From Gammaproteobacteria bacterium (GTDB lineage Bacteria; Pseudomonadota; Gammaproteobacteria; Pseudomonadales; Pseudomonadaceae), in NCBI GenBank assembly GCA_012800475.1, contig JAAZJF010000025.1:1-13469 (forward strand): DNA of 13,469 nt. The letters run 5' to 3'. The position numbers and the translations under genes were made by a program. Positions 1-7,194 of the stretch are shown one piece after another (the first letter of the stretch is position 1; every line of letters starts with the position of its first letter). The notes under the pieces are model-generated. The model had not been told where the DNA came from and did no database searches. It worked only from the letters and a program-made list of their open reading frames with translations.

Positions 1-1340
1 CTGGCAGTAAAAAAACCAGATAATAAAGGTCGACGACTGTGCAACTCATTGAGCAAGAAGCTTTGACGCTGTGCTTCATCCCATTGCTCATAATCACCTA
101 AGCCCAGCCACTGCGTGATCTCACTTAAAGCACTCGTGTGACGCTCAGCATCTTGACGGATATCTAAGCGCACCAGCGATAAACCAAAGGTTGTGGTGCG
201 ACGAATTGTATCGAGTAGATCACCGTCAGCAATTAAGCCCATACCGCACTCATGCAGCGAGCGATGGCATAAGAGTAAGGGCTGCAGCAGCTCATCCGTG
301 CTTTGAAAAATATCTGCAGATAGCGGTGTGCCGGTCGAAATTGTCTCTTGTAGCTGCGCGCGAGTTTTACGCAAACGCGCACGAATTCTTTTCATTAAGA
401 CGCGATATGGCTCATCTGTTTCACCGACCAATGCCATCAGCTCTGGACTACCTTTTTGCATCGACAGTTCAGCAGTAAGTTTAGAGATATCACGCAAAAA
501 CAAATCTGCAGCAATCCAGCGGGCTAAGAGCAACACTGTTTTGGTCACGCGCGCAGTCACATTGGGATTGCCATCACGATCGCCACCCATCCAAGTCGCA
601 AAACGAATGGGCGTAGCAGTGATGGGTAGCGCTTGACCACCTGCAGCCACTAAAGTGTGATCCACATGACGCAGCACATTAGGAATCGCTTGCCAGAGTG
701 AGCGTTCAATCACCGCAAAACCCCAGCGCGCTTCGTCCACTGGTGTGGGCTGCTCGCTACGGATTTCTGTGGTGTGCCACACTTCGGAAATTAAGCTGCG
801 CAGTTTGGCAATGATTTTTTCACGCTCAACTTCGGTTAAGTCAGTGTGATCCAGTGCGGCCAACTGTTGCGCAATAATATCGTATTTCATAATCAGCGTA
901 CGACGCGACACCTCTGTAGGGTGAGCCGTGAGCACTAATTCGATATCTAAATCAGCAACAACGTGTGATAGGTCTTTAGGGCTGTGTCCAGCTACTTGCA
1001 AGCGCTCAAGCACTGAGGCCAACATCTGCTCTTCAAAGGCAGGTTCTTCGTCATGCCCACGACGGCGCATAAGATGGTACTGGTCAGCAATATTAGCCAG
1101 ATTTAGAAACTGGTTAAAACCACGTGCAACGGGGAGTAATTCATCTTCAGGCAGCTGATCTAGCGTATCAGTGAGTTGCTGGCGACCATCTGCAGACCCA
1201 CGCCGAGCAGCTTTTGCTCCTTTGCGGATGCGTTCAATTTTCTCTAAAAACTCTGCACCATGCTGTTCGCGCATGGTAGAGCCCAGTAGCTCACCTAGTA
1301 AATGAACATGTTCGCGTAGACGTGAATCAATTGGGATCAT
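1..1340 (-). CDS. ppc: Phosphoenolpyruvate carboxylase, N-terminal half (runs off the left edge)
   Basis: PPC carboxylates phosphoenolpyruvate with bicarbonate to oxaloacetate, a cytosolic anaplerotic reaction. The frame is open from the ATG at 1340-1338 to the window edge, about 446 codons, roughly half of the ~880-residue family length. Visible signatures are VLTAHPTEV with the catalytic His at residue 140 (E. coli His138), WMGGDRDGNPNVT at 250-262, and LVRLDIRQD with Arg395 (E. coli Arg396). The N-terminus (MIPIDSRLREHVHLLGELLG) closely follows the Pseudomonas protein as I remember it. The start is backed by a GGAGAG ribosome site about 6 bases upstream. The C-terminal half, with the remaining active-site loops and the aspartate effector site, lies outside the window. 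It follows the small membrane-protein gene on the same strand after 118 bases, so it may have its own promoter. Confidence 0.97.
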   Translation of the reverse strand, partial: MIPIDSRLREHVHLLGELLGSTMREQHGAEFLEKIERIRKGAKAARRGSADGRQQLTDTLDQLPEDELLPVARGFNQFLNLANIADQYHLMRRRGHDEEPAFEEQMLASVLERLQVAGHSPKDLSHVVADLDIELVLTAHPTEVSRRTLIMKYDIIAQQLAALDHTDLTEVEREKIIAKLRSLISEVWHTTEIRSEQPTPVDEARWGFAVIERSLWQAIPNVLRHVDHTLVAAGGQALPITATPIRFATWMGGDRDGNPNVTARVTKTVLLLARWIAADLFLRDISKLTAELSMQKGSPELMALVGETDEPYRVLMKRIRARLRKTRAQLQETISTGTPLSADIFQSTDELLQPLLLCHRSLHECGMGLIADGDLLDTIRRTTTFGLSLVRLDIRQDAERHTSALSEITQWLGLGDYEQWDEAQRQSFLLNELHSRRPLLSGFFTA

Positions 1341-1367
1341 ACTCGCTCTCCACTAAAGTTCTCTTCA

Positions 1368-1397
1368 GCTTGCACAGTTATAAGACATCTGGCAAGC
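1368..1397 (-). other. Hairpin in the ppc leader
   Basis: On the minus strand GCTTGCCAG pairs with CTG-t-GCAAGC, giving a 9-bp stem with one bulged base and an 11-base loop. It ends 27 bases before the ppc start codon. No T-run follows, so it does not look like an intrinsic terminator. An operator or a leader-RNA structure is possible. Its function is unknown. Confidence 0.35.
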
Positions 1398-1399
1398 CA

Positions 1400-1429
1400 A
1401 GTTTAGTGTTCTGAACGCTATAGTGTAAA
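1400..1429 (-). promoter_or_regulatory. Candidate sigma-70 promoter for ppc
   Basis: Reading the minus strand, TTTACA (5 of 6 to the -35 consensus; 1429-1424) is followed 18 bases later by TAAACT (4 of 6 to the -10; 1405-1400), about 60 bases upstream of the ppc ATG. The predicted start of transcription would fall at the top of the leader hairpin. This is a motif match only. Confidence 0.25.
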
Positions 1430-1458
1430 GCGGTGTAACCCTTTAAATAGAGCCTTTA

Positions 1459-1764
1459 TTACTCATCAAAACCACAGCGTACAGCGCGTTTTTTATCATC
1501 AACTAACACGCCAGTTAAGCCTTTTTGCTTTAAATCAAAAAGTACAATAATGCCATCCATGCACTGCGCCATCTGTTCTGCAGGCTTCAGCGAGGCTTTA
1601 TAGTCTTCGCCTGGAATTGTTTTCAGCATCGTATATTCAGCCAATAACAATGCATCATCAGGCTTGGCAATATGCAGATAACCATAGTAACTCAGTGTCG
1701 CGATGGTACCGAGAATACCGGCAATACCGGCAGCAATCATGGGTCGAAGATCACGTTCGCTCAT
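1459..1764 (-). CDS. Small hypothetical membrane-anchored protein (101 aa)
   Basis: I do not recognise a family. The protein starts with a short charged segment (MSERDLRP) followed by a glycine/alanine-rich hydrophobic stretch at about residues 9-30, most simply a single N-terminal transmembrane anchor. The remaining ~70 residues are soluble, mixed alpha/beta in character, with two cysteines (in AQCMDG and VRCGFDE). The start at 1764 is supported by a GGAG ribosome site 6 bases upstream. Codon use looks like that of its neighbours. It lies between lysS and ppc on the same strand. From memory P. aeruginosa also carries a small hypothetical gene next to ppc, so it may be a conserved companion. 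No function should be assigned. A palindrome lies 24 bases upstream of its start codon. Confidence 0.75.
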   Translation of the reverse strand: MSERDLRPMIAAGIAGILGTIATLSYYGYLHIAKPDDALLLAEYTMLKTIPGEDYKASLKPAEQMAQCMDGIIVLFDLKQKGLTGVLVDDKKRAVRCGFDE

Positions 1765-1787
1765 ATTGACTCCATTTTATTTAGTGT

Positions 1788-1803
1788 TCAACATCGATGT
1801 TGA
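1788..1803. repeat. Perfect 16-bp palindrome upstream of the small membrane-protein gene
   Basis: TCAACATCGATGTTGA is an uninterrupted palindrome located 24 bases upstream of the ATG at 1764. It could be a dimeric regulator site, or as RNA a 6-bp stem with a TCGA tetraloop. It shares bases 1799-1803 with the neighbouring post-lysS hairpin, so the two RNA structures cannot form together. Confidence 0.45.
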
Positions 1804-1833
1804 GCGCCAGGCACTAGAGCACAGGCACTCAAC
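1799..1833 (-). terminator. Hairpin just after lysS (terminator-like, no U-tract)
   Basis: On the minus-strand RNA the arms GUUGAGUGCC and GGCGCUCAAC form a continuous 10-bp stem with one G-U pair and a 15-base loop, starting 8 bases after the lysS stop codon. On the opposite strand the wobble becomes a C-A mismatch, so the structure favours minus-strand transcripts. No run of U follows. It may be a 3'-end stabiliser, a pause site or half of an attenuator rather than a strong intrinsic terminator. Confidence 0.35.
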
Positions 1834-1841
1834 TCAGTCTA

Positions 1842-3344
1842 TTACTGCTCAGGACGCATATGCGGGAATAAAATCACATCGCGAATGGATGCAGAGTCGG
1901 TTAGCAGCATCACTAAACGGTCAATCCCGATACCCTCACCTGCCGTGGGTGGCATGCCATATTCTAGCGCGCGCACAAAATCAGCATCGTAATGCATCGC
2001 TTCATCATCACCGGCATCTTTATCAGCGACTTGCGCTAAGAAACGCTCGGCTTGATCTTGCGCATCATTGAGCTCTGAATAGGCATTGGCAATTTCACGA
2101 CCACCAATAAATAGCTCAAAACGGTCAGTGACATTTTGATCATCGTCGTTACGACGCGCCAGTGGCGATACTTCAAAGGGATAACGTGTAATAAAGGTCG
2201 GCTGCTCCAGCAAGTGCTCAACCGTCTCTTCAAAAATCATTGTTTGGAGCTTACCAATACCTTCAAAGCCCATCACTTTTGCACCATGCTTTTTCGCTAA
2301 AGCGCGTGCAGTGTCGATATCATTTAGGTCCGCTGCGGTAATTTCAGGGTTGTATTGCAAAATAGAATCAAACAAAGAAATGCGCTGGAATGGCTCGCCA
2401 AAGTGGAAGACTTTACCTTGGTAGGGCACGTCAGTGGTACCCAGTACGGCTTGCGCTAATTCACAGAACAGCTCTTCGGTTAGATCCATATTGTCTTCAT
2501 AATCTGCATAGGCTTGGTAAAACTCAAGCATCGTAAACTCAGGATTATGACGTGTTGATACGCCTTCATTACGGAAGTTGCGGTTGATTTCAAATACGCG
2601 CTCAAAACCACCGACCACTAAACGCTTTAAGTACAACTCGGGCGCAATACGCAGGTACATCGGCAAATCCAGCGCATTGTGGTGCGTCTCAAACGGCTTG
2701 GCTGCAGCACCACCTGGAATGGTTTGCAACATCGGCGTTTCTACTTCTAAAAAGTTACGCGCGGTTAAAAAATTGCGAATATGTGCAATCACTTGCGAGC
2801 GTACTTGGAAGGTGTGACGCACCTCTTCATTGACGATTAAGTCAACATAACGCTGGCGGTAGCGCTGTTCAGTATCCACTAAACCATGGTGCTTATCCGG
2901 CAGCGGACGCAACGCCTTGGTCAGTAATTGCACCTGCTCCATATGCACATACAAATCACCTTTGCCTGAGCGCGACAACGTACCCTCAATGGCAATAATG
3001 TCACCTAAATCCCAGCTTTTAATCTCAGCCAGTTTTTCTGCAGGTAGATTTTTACGATCGACATAAGCTTGCAAGCGGCCCGTCATATCTTGAATGACCA
3101 TAAAAGCGCCACGGTTAAGCATAATGCGGCCCGCGACCTTAACTGGAATGGCGGCACTCACGAGATCTTCTTTACTGTCATCCACATACTGTTTTTGCAG
3201 ATCAGCACAATAATGCTCACGACGAAAATCATTAGGAAAAGCATTGCCCTTAGCACGTTCGTTGGCTAGCTTTTCTTTACGCAAAGCAATCAGTTTGTTT
3301 TCTTCTTCCTGCAACTCATGCTGGGTTGGCGCTTGTTCGCTCAT
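1842..3344 (-). CDS. lysS: Lysyl-tRNA synthetase, class II
   Basis: The enzyme attaches lysine to tRNA-Lys in the cytosol. The N-terminal OB-fold anticodon-binding domain is visible at about residues 68-145 (VKVAGRIMLNRGAFMVIQD). The class II core follows: motif 1 near 198-217 (FLEVETPMLQTIPGG), motif 2 with FRNEG at 257-261 and NPEFTMLEFYQAYADY after it, and motif 3 GIGIDRLVMLL starting at 471, close to the C-terminus. I chose the ATG at 3344, giving 500 residues as in Pseudomonas (MSEQ... aligns with MSDQ...). The frame also has an ATG at 3362 that would add MSGKPI, but it has no ribosome site, whereas the 3344 start has GGA about 9 bases upstream. The gene lies about 100 bases downstream of prfB on the same strand. 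This prfB-lysS pairing is widespread in gammaproteobacteria and suggests co-transcription. Confidence 0.97.
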   Translation of the reverse strand: MSEQAPTQHELQEEENKLIALRKEKLANERAKGNAFPNDFRREHYCADLQKQYVDDSKEDLVSAAIPVKVAGRIMLNRGAFMVIQDMTGRLQAYVDRKNLPAEKLAEIKSWDLGDIIAIEGTLSRSGKGDLYVHMEQVQLLTKALRPLPDKHHGLVDTEQRYRQRYVDLIVNEEVRHTFQVRSQVIAHIRNFLTARNFLEVETPMLQTIPGGAAAKPFETHHNALDLPMYLRIAPELYLKRLVVGGFERVFEINRNFRNEGVSTRHNPEFTMLEFYQAYADYEDNMDLTEELFCELAQAVLGTTDVPYQGKVFHFGEPFQRISLFDSILQYNPEITAADLNDIDTARALAKKHGAKVMGFEGIGKLQTMIFEETVEHLLEQPTFITRYPFEVSPLARRNDDDQNVTDRFELFIGGREIANAYSELNDAQDQAERFLAQVADKDAGDDEAMHYDADFVRALEYGMPPTAGEGIGIDRLVMLLTDSASIRDVILFPHMRPEQ

Positions 3345-3370
3345 GATCGGTTTTCCACTCATTTATTCAG

Positions 3371-3439
3371 GTCGCTTGTACAGCGACTGTAGGCACTTAA
3401 TAGTGTGCTGATTACAGCGTTGGCATGCATCACATGCCA
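3371..3439 (-). other. Cluster of small hairpins between prfB and lysS
   Basis: Three inverted repeats sit in the 102-base gap. TGGCATG-5-CATGCCA (3421-3439) begins 7 bases after the prfB stop, GCTG-4-CAGC lies at 3407-3418, and GTCGCT-5-AGCGAC at 3371-3387. None is followed by a T-run, so they look like RNA-stability or processing structures rather than intrinsic terminators. The inverted repeats are directly visible. The role is inferred. Confidence 0.35.
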
Positions 3440-3446
3440 CGGCTGA

Positions 3447-4542
3447 TCAAAGTCCTTGTTTGAGACTGGCTTCTAAAAAGTCATTGATATCGCCATCGAG
3501 TACTGCATCGCAGTTGCTTTCTTCAACGTTGGTACGCAAGTCTTTAATACGCGACTGATCCAGTACGTAAGAGCGAATCTGATGGCCCCAACCAATATCT
3601 GATTTACTGTCTTCAAGCTCTTGCGACGCCGCACTGCGTTTAGACAATTCCAACTCATACAGCTTAGCGCGCAACATTTTCATTGCCGTATCACGGTTCG
3701 CATGTTGCGAACGCTCGTTCTGGCAGCTCACAACCGTATTGGTCGGAACGTGGGTAATACGTACCGCTGAGTCTGTGGTGTTAACGTGCTGCCCACCGGC
3801 GCCAGATGAGCGGTAAGTATCGGTGCGCAAGTCAGCTGGATTGATATCAATTTCAATGTTGTCATCAATCTCAGGCGAAACAAACACCGCAGTAAACGAC
3901 GTATGGCGACGGTTACCCGAATCAAACGGGCTTTTACGCACTAAGCGGTGCACACCGGTTTCGGTGCGCAACCAACCAAATGCGTACTCACCTTTAATAT
4001 GCAAGGTGGCACCTTTGATACCGGCCACATCACCCGCTGACAGCTCCATAATTGTCGCTTCAAAGCCATTATGATCAGCCCAACGCAAATACATACGCAG
4101 TAAAATATTGGCCCAATCTTGCGCTTCAGTACCGCCAGAGCCGGCTTGAATATCAAGGTAGGCGTTATTGGCATCCATCTCGCCACTGAACATGCGACGA
4201 AACTCAAGCTTGCCCAGTTCCTCGCCTAAGCGCGCAACTTCAGCACGAACCTCTTCAACAGTGTCTGCATCATCTTCTTCGACAGCCATCTCGAGCAGTT
4301 CTTTAGAGTCTGTAACACCACTTTCTAGGTTGTCCAGCGTCTCTACAACTTGCGCTAACTGTGAACGCTCACGGCCTAGATTTTGTGCGTATTCTGGATC
4401 ACTCCACACATCGGGATCTTCCAGCTCGCGCTCAACTTCAGTTAGACGATCACGCTTAGTAGCGTAGTCAAAGATACCCCCGAATGACTTGCGTGCGTTC
4501 AGCTAAGTCATTGATGGCGACATGAATAGGATTAACTTCCAT
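3447..4542 (-). CDS. prfB: Peptide chain release factor 2 (programmed +1 frameshift)
   Basis: RF2 recognises UGA and UAA in the ribosomal A site and triggers peptidyl-tRNA hydrolysis. Translation starts at the ATG at 4542 (MEVNPIHVAINDLAER...), reads 24 codons to GGG-TAT-CTT, and meets an in-frame TGA at 4470-4468. Slipping +1 resumes at GAC (4469) and continues to the TGA at 3449-3447. The joined product is 364 residues, the usual family length. The SPF tripeptide that reads stop codons is at residues 204-206, and the GGQ motif (RSSGAGGQHVN) has its Gln at 251, matching E. coli SPF 205-207 and Gln252. A reader that ignores the frameshift would start falsely at the internal ATG at 4409. No strong ribosome site is visible before 4542. 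It lies between recJ and lysS on the same strand. Confidence 0.97.
4468..4482 (-). promoter_or_regulatory. RF2 autoregulatory +1 frameshift signal
   Basis: The minus strand reads CGGGGGTATCTTTGAC. It holds an internal Shine-Dalgarno-like G5 tract, three bases (TAT), the slippery CTT, and the TGA at 4470-4468 followed by C, a poor termination context. In E. coli the element is AGGGGGTATCTTTGAC, so only the first base differs. When RF2 is scarce the ribosome pauses at UGA and slips, making more RF2. The element is seen directly. The mechanism is established for the family. Confidence 0.95.
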
Positions 4543-4572
4543 AACAGACAGTTCTCGCTTGATTGGACGTGT

Positions 4573-4599
4573 AAAAAAAATGAATTGTACCTGAATTCA
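4573..4599 (-). terminator. Possible weak terminator between recJ and prfB
   Basis: On the minus strand TGAATT pairs with AATTCA around a 7-base loop and is followed immediately by eight T residues. The stem is only 6 bp and AT-rich, so termination would be weak or partial. The same bases contain TACAAT (4589-4584), a 5-of-6 match to a -10 box that could instead serve a prfB promoter. Its -35 partner CGCACA is poor. Confidence 0.35.
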
Positions 4600-4637
4600 C
4601 ACAGGCTGTGCGCCCAGCTCGGCGCCCATCAGTGCAT

Positions 4638-6356
4638 TTATAAGCTCGGCATGATGCTGGAGACAATCAGTTGTAAGGTTTCACGCCCGCGAAACTCATT
4701 CACATCTAATGTGTAAGCAGCTTGCGCAGCTAAAATATTAGGATTGGGCCATACATCCAGATCAACATTAAAGGCAATCGCATCCACTGCTGGGGCACTT
4801 TTTGTGCTTTGCAATACCAGTTTGAGGTGTTTCTCACCGACTAAACGCTGGCTGAGTATTTTAAAATCACCATGAAACAAAGGTTCAGGAAAGCGCTGCC
4901 CCCAAGGTCCGGCATGGCGTAGCTGTTGCGCCAGCTGCATATCAAACTCATGCGCAGCTAAACTGCCATCGGAATAAATGCGGCCGGTCAAATCATCCGC
5001 TGTCAGTTGGCGGCGTACTTCAGCATCAAAGGCTTTAGCAAAAGCTTCATAATGCACCTGTTGAATCGTTAAGCCTGCGGCCATGGCGTGCCCGCCAAAT
5101 TTACTGATCAACTCAGGGAAACGTGCAGCCACGGCATCCAACGCATCGCGAATATGCAAACCAGGAATCGAGCGTGCTGAGCCTTTGAGCTCGCCGTTAT
5201 CCGCATCGGCAAAAGCAATCACTGGGCGGTGGTAACGCTCTTTCATGCGGGATGCCAAAATACCAATCACACCTTGATGCCATTCAGGTTCAAACAGACA
5301 CAGACCAAAGGGTAAGTTATCCAAGGGCAAATCTTTGAGCTGAACTAAAGCTTCACGCTGCATGCCTTGTTCAATCTGCTTACGGTCTTGGTTGAGCTGA
5401 TCCAACTGCTGCGCACGTTGTAGCGCACCCTCAAAATCTTCACACAATAAGCATTCAATCCCCAGGCTGATATCGTCTAAGCGGCCTGCAGCATTCAGAC
5501 GTGGTCCCACAATAAAACCTAAATCCGTCGACACCAAACGTCGATAATCACGGCGCGCCACTTCTAAGATCGCTCGTAAACCTGGGCGCGAACGGCCTGC
5601 ACGGATACGCGCTAAACCTTGGTGCACTAAAATACGGTTATTGGCATCCAAAGGCACCACGTCCGCCACGCTGCCTAAGGCCACTAAATCCAATAATTCC
5701 GCCAGATTGGGTTCTTTAAAATCGTGTTGAGTAAACCAACCCGTACCCCGCAAATGAGCGCGCAAAGCGAGTAACACATAAAACATCACCCCAACGCCTG
5801 CTAGAGCTTTACTGGGGAACTCACAACCTGGCTGATTCGGATTGACGATCGCATCGGCCGTCGGTAATTGCGCACCCGGTAAGTGGTGATCAGTGACTAT
5901 GACTTTCAGCCCAGCGGCTTGCGCAGCCGCCACACCCTCAATACTGGAAATACCATTATCCACGGTCACCAATATATCGGGCTGACGCTCCAATGCGACG
6001 GTAACAATCTCTGGAGTCAGTCCATAACCATAATCAAAACGATTGGGTACTAAGTAATCGACATGTGCAGCACCGAGCATGCGCAAACCCAACATACCGA
6101 CGCAACTGGCTGTTGCACCATCGGCATCAAAATCACCGACAATCAGAATACGTTGGCGGTGCTCAAGTGCATGCGCCAGCAAGGCCACTGCTTGATCCAT
6201 ACCTTTAAGCAAATGCGCCGGCAGTAACTGTGCCAAGCCTGTGTCTAACTCAGCGGCACTGGAGACACCACGAGCCGCATAAATGCGCGTCAGTAACGGA
6301 GGTATATCGCCTAAATGAGGCAATACGGTCGGCAAAGGTCGTTGTTCAATACGCAT
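4638..6356 (-). CDS. recJ: Single-stranded-DNA-specific exonuclease RecJ
   Basis: RecJ degrades single-stranded DNA 5' to 3' in RecF-pathway recombination, mismatch repair and fork processing. All DHH-superfamily landmarks are present: DFDADG at residues 75-80, TVDNG at 131-135, DHH at 156-158, GSVADVVPLD at 228-237, GPRLNAAGR at 284-292, and the DHHA1 signature GGHAMAAG at 421-428. A C-terminal OB-like segment follows. The metal-binding aspartates and histidines are intact. The 572-residue length fits the family. The start at 6356 (MRIEQRPLP) agrees with the Pseudomonas N-terminus from memory, although the ribosome site is weak (an AAAGAG about 15 bases upstream). It lies 63 bases downstream of yaeQ on the same strand and 95 bases before prfB. 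Confidence 0.97.
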   Translation of the reverse strand: MRIEQRPLPTVLPHLGDIPPLLTRIYAARGVSSAAELDTGLAQLLPAHLLKGMDQAVALLAHALEHRQRILIVGDFDADGATASCVGMLGLRMLGAAHVDYLVPNRFDYGYGLTPEIVTVALERQPDILVTVDNGISSIEGVAAAQAAGLKVIVTDHHLPGAQLPTADAIVNPNQPGCEFPSKALAGVGVMFYVLLALRAHLRGTGWFTQHDFKEPNLAELLDLVALGSVADVVPLDANNRILVHQGLARIRAGRSRPGLRAILEVARRDYRRLVSTDLGFIVGPRLNAAGRLDDISLGIECLLCEDFEGALQRAQQLDQLNQDRKQIEQGMQREALVQLKDLPLDNLPFGLCLFEPEWHQGVIGILASRMKERYHRPVIAFADADNGELKGSARSIPGLHIRDALDAVAARFPELISKFGGHAMAAGLTIQQVHYEAFAKAFDAEVRRQLTADDLTGRIYSDGSLAAHEFDMQLAQQLRHAGPWGQRFPEPLFHGDFKILSQRLVGEKHLKLVLQSTKSAPAVDAIAFNVDLDVWPNPNILAAQAAYTLDVNEFRGRETLQLIVSSIMPSL

Positions 6357-6419
6357 AACAGTGTGTTTACTCTTTTTACATCAACTAAAACAAATCCAGC
6401 AAACGTCTTGGCTTAATAC

Positions 6420-6962
6420 CTAGTCACGTTCGCCATGTAACCATTCCAGCTCAAGGGTGTGTTGGCCACGCTCATCGGTAATAAAGACATCGCCATCACT
6501 GATCATCACGCTCCAGTTAATAGTGCGTGGTAATTCTGCCGCTAGATGAGTTAACGACTCTGGACTGATCGCTAACACATTGAGATTTTTTAAACTGCGC
6601 ACTTGATCCAGCTCTTTACTGATCCATGTGCGTAAACTGCCGTAGGCTAAAACGCTCAAGCGCTCACCACGGCGCGAACACCAAGTCATGCGCTCAGCCG
6701 TGGGCTGCCCCACTTCAATCCAATGCACAATACGGCCATCTAAACTTTGTTCCCAGACTGCAGGTTCATCCACATTCGATAAACCACGACCAAACTCAAT
6801 CTGCTCCGAGTGCCACAGCGTGCGGGCCAACAAACGTGCTAGCAAACGCTCACCCGTTTCCGATGGATGACGCGCCATACTAAAACGCAAGGTGTCGTAC
6901 ACATTGCGATCCATATCGGTCAAATTCAGTTCAACTTTATACAGCGTGGCTTGCAGAGCCAT
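6420..6962 (-). CDS. yaeQ: YaeQ family protein (PD-(D/E)XK fold)
   Basis: The 180-residue protein matches the YaeQ family along its whole length. It opens with MALQATLYKVELNLTDMDRN, followed by ARHPSETGERLLARLLA (30-46), FGRGLSNVDEPAVW (57-70) and IVHWIEVGQP (78-87). Members adopt a variant PD-(D/E)XK nuclease fold, as known from a Xanthomonas structure. Here the acidic residues of DEP (65-67) and WIEVG (Glu83) are the likely remains of that site. The biochemical role is not settled: an early proposal linked it to suppression of rfaH loss, but no accepted substrate exists. It is the first gene of the minus-strand run and probably shares a transcript with recJ, 63 bases downstream. A small TGGCA-4-TGCCA inverted repeat (6982-6995) sits in its leader just upstream of its weak ribosome site. 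Confidence 0.93.
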   Translation of the reverse strand: MALQATLYKVELNLTDMDRNVYDTLRFSMARHPSETGERLLARLLARTLWHSEQIEFGRGLSNVDEPAVWEQSLDGRIVHWIEVGQPTAERMTWCSRRGERLSVLAYGSLRTWISKELDQVRSLKNLNVLAISPESLTHLAAELPRTINWSVMISDGDVFITDERGQHTLELEWLHGERD

Positions 6963-7194
6963 AACGGTGTTCTCTATAGAGTGGCAAAGCTGCCAAGTCT
7001 AACCTGTTCCACAAGGATGTGCTGTGTGCAATCGCAGTGCACGGCCTCACAACACACAGGACATTGTATAAAATAGTCAGCCTCTATGCTTAACGGTAGT
7101 CTTTACACCAAGACCTGTCGCATAATGGCTAACATGACGCACTAGCAGGATTGTATAGTCGCTTTTTTTTCGTGTACGGAGCTCGATAACTGTA
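6963..7194. other. Divergent intergenic region, yaeQ / Sel1-repeat gene
   Basis: I see no gene here. It must hold promoters for both directions. TATAAA (in TTGTATAAAATAG, near 7065-7075) is a plausible -10 without a good -35. GTGCA-7-TGCAC is a short inverted repeat near 7027-7043. An eight-T run lies at 7163-7170 ahead of the plus-strand start. None is diagnostic. Confidence 0.5.
7129..7159 (+). promoter_or_regulatory. Candidate promoter of the Sel1-repeat gene
   Basis: TATAGT at 7154-7159 matches the -10 consensus at 5 of 6 bases. The best -35 is CTAACA at 7129-7134 (4 of 6) with a long 19-base spacer. It would give a leader of about 30 bases before the ATG at 7195. This is motif evidence only. 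Confidence 0.25.

Noticed and set aside
1809..1829. AGGCACT direct repeat with 14-base spacing after lysS
   Set aside because: Seven-base identity is likely by chance, and the bases are better explained as the loop and arm of the post-lysS hairpin.
1703..2071. 122-codon plus-strand reading frame opposite lysS
   Set aside because: It is a shadow of the conserved lysS C-terminus and the adjoining gap.
3345..3362. Upstream ATG extending LysS by MSGKPI
   Set aside because: No ribosome site precedes it, and the product would exceed the usual ~500 residues. The ATG at 3344 aligns with the family N-terminus.
4409..4411. Internal ATG that would start a 320-residue RF2
   Set aside because: It is the first ATG after the frameshift but lacks the conserved N-terminal residues. 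The ATG at 4542 with the CTT-TGA slip gives the full family length.
4609..4629. GCGCCC direct repeat between recJ and prfB
   Set aside because: It is two 6-base copies in a short GC-rich patch, with no convincing hairpin and no T-run directly after it.
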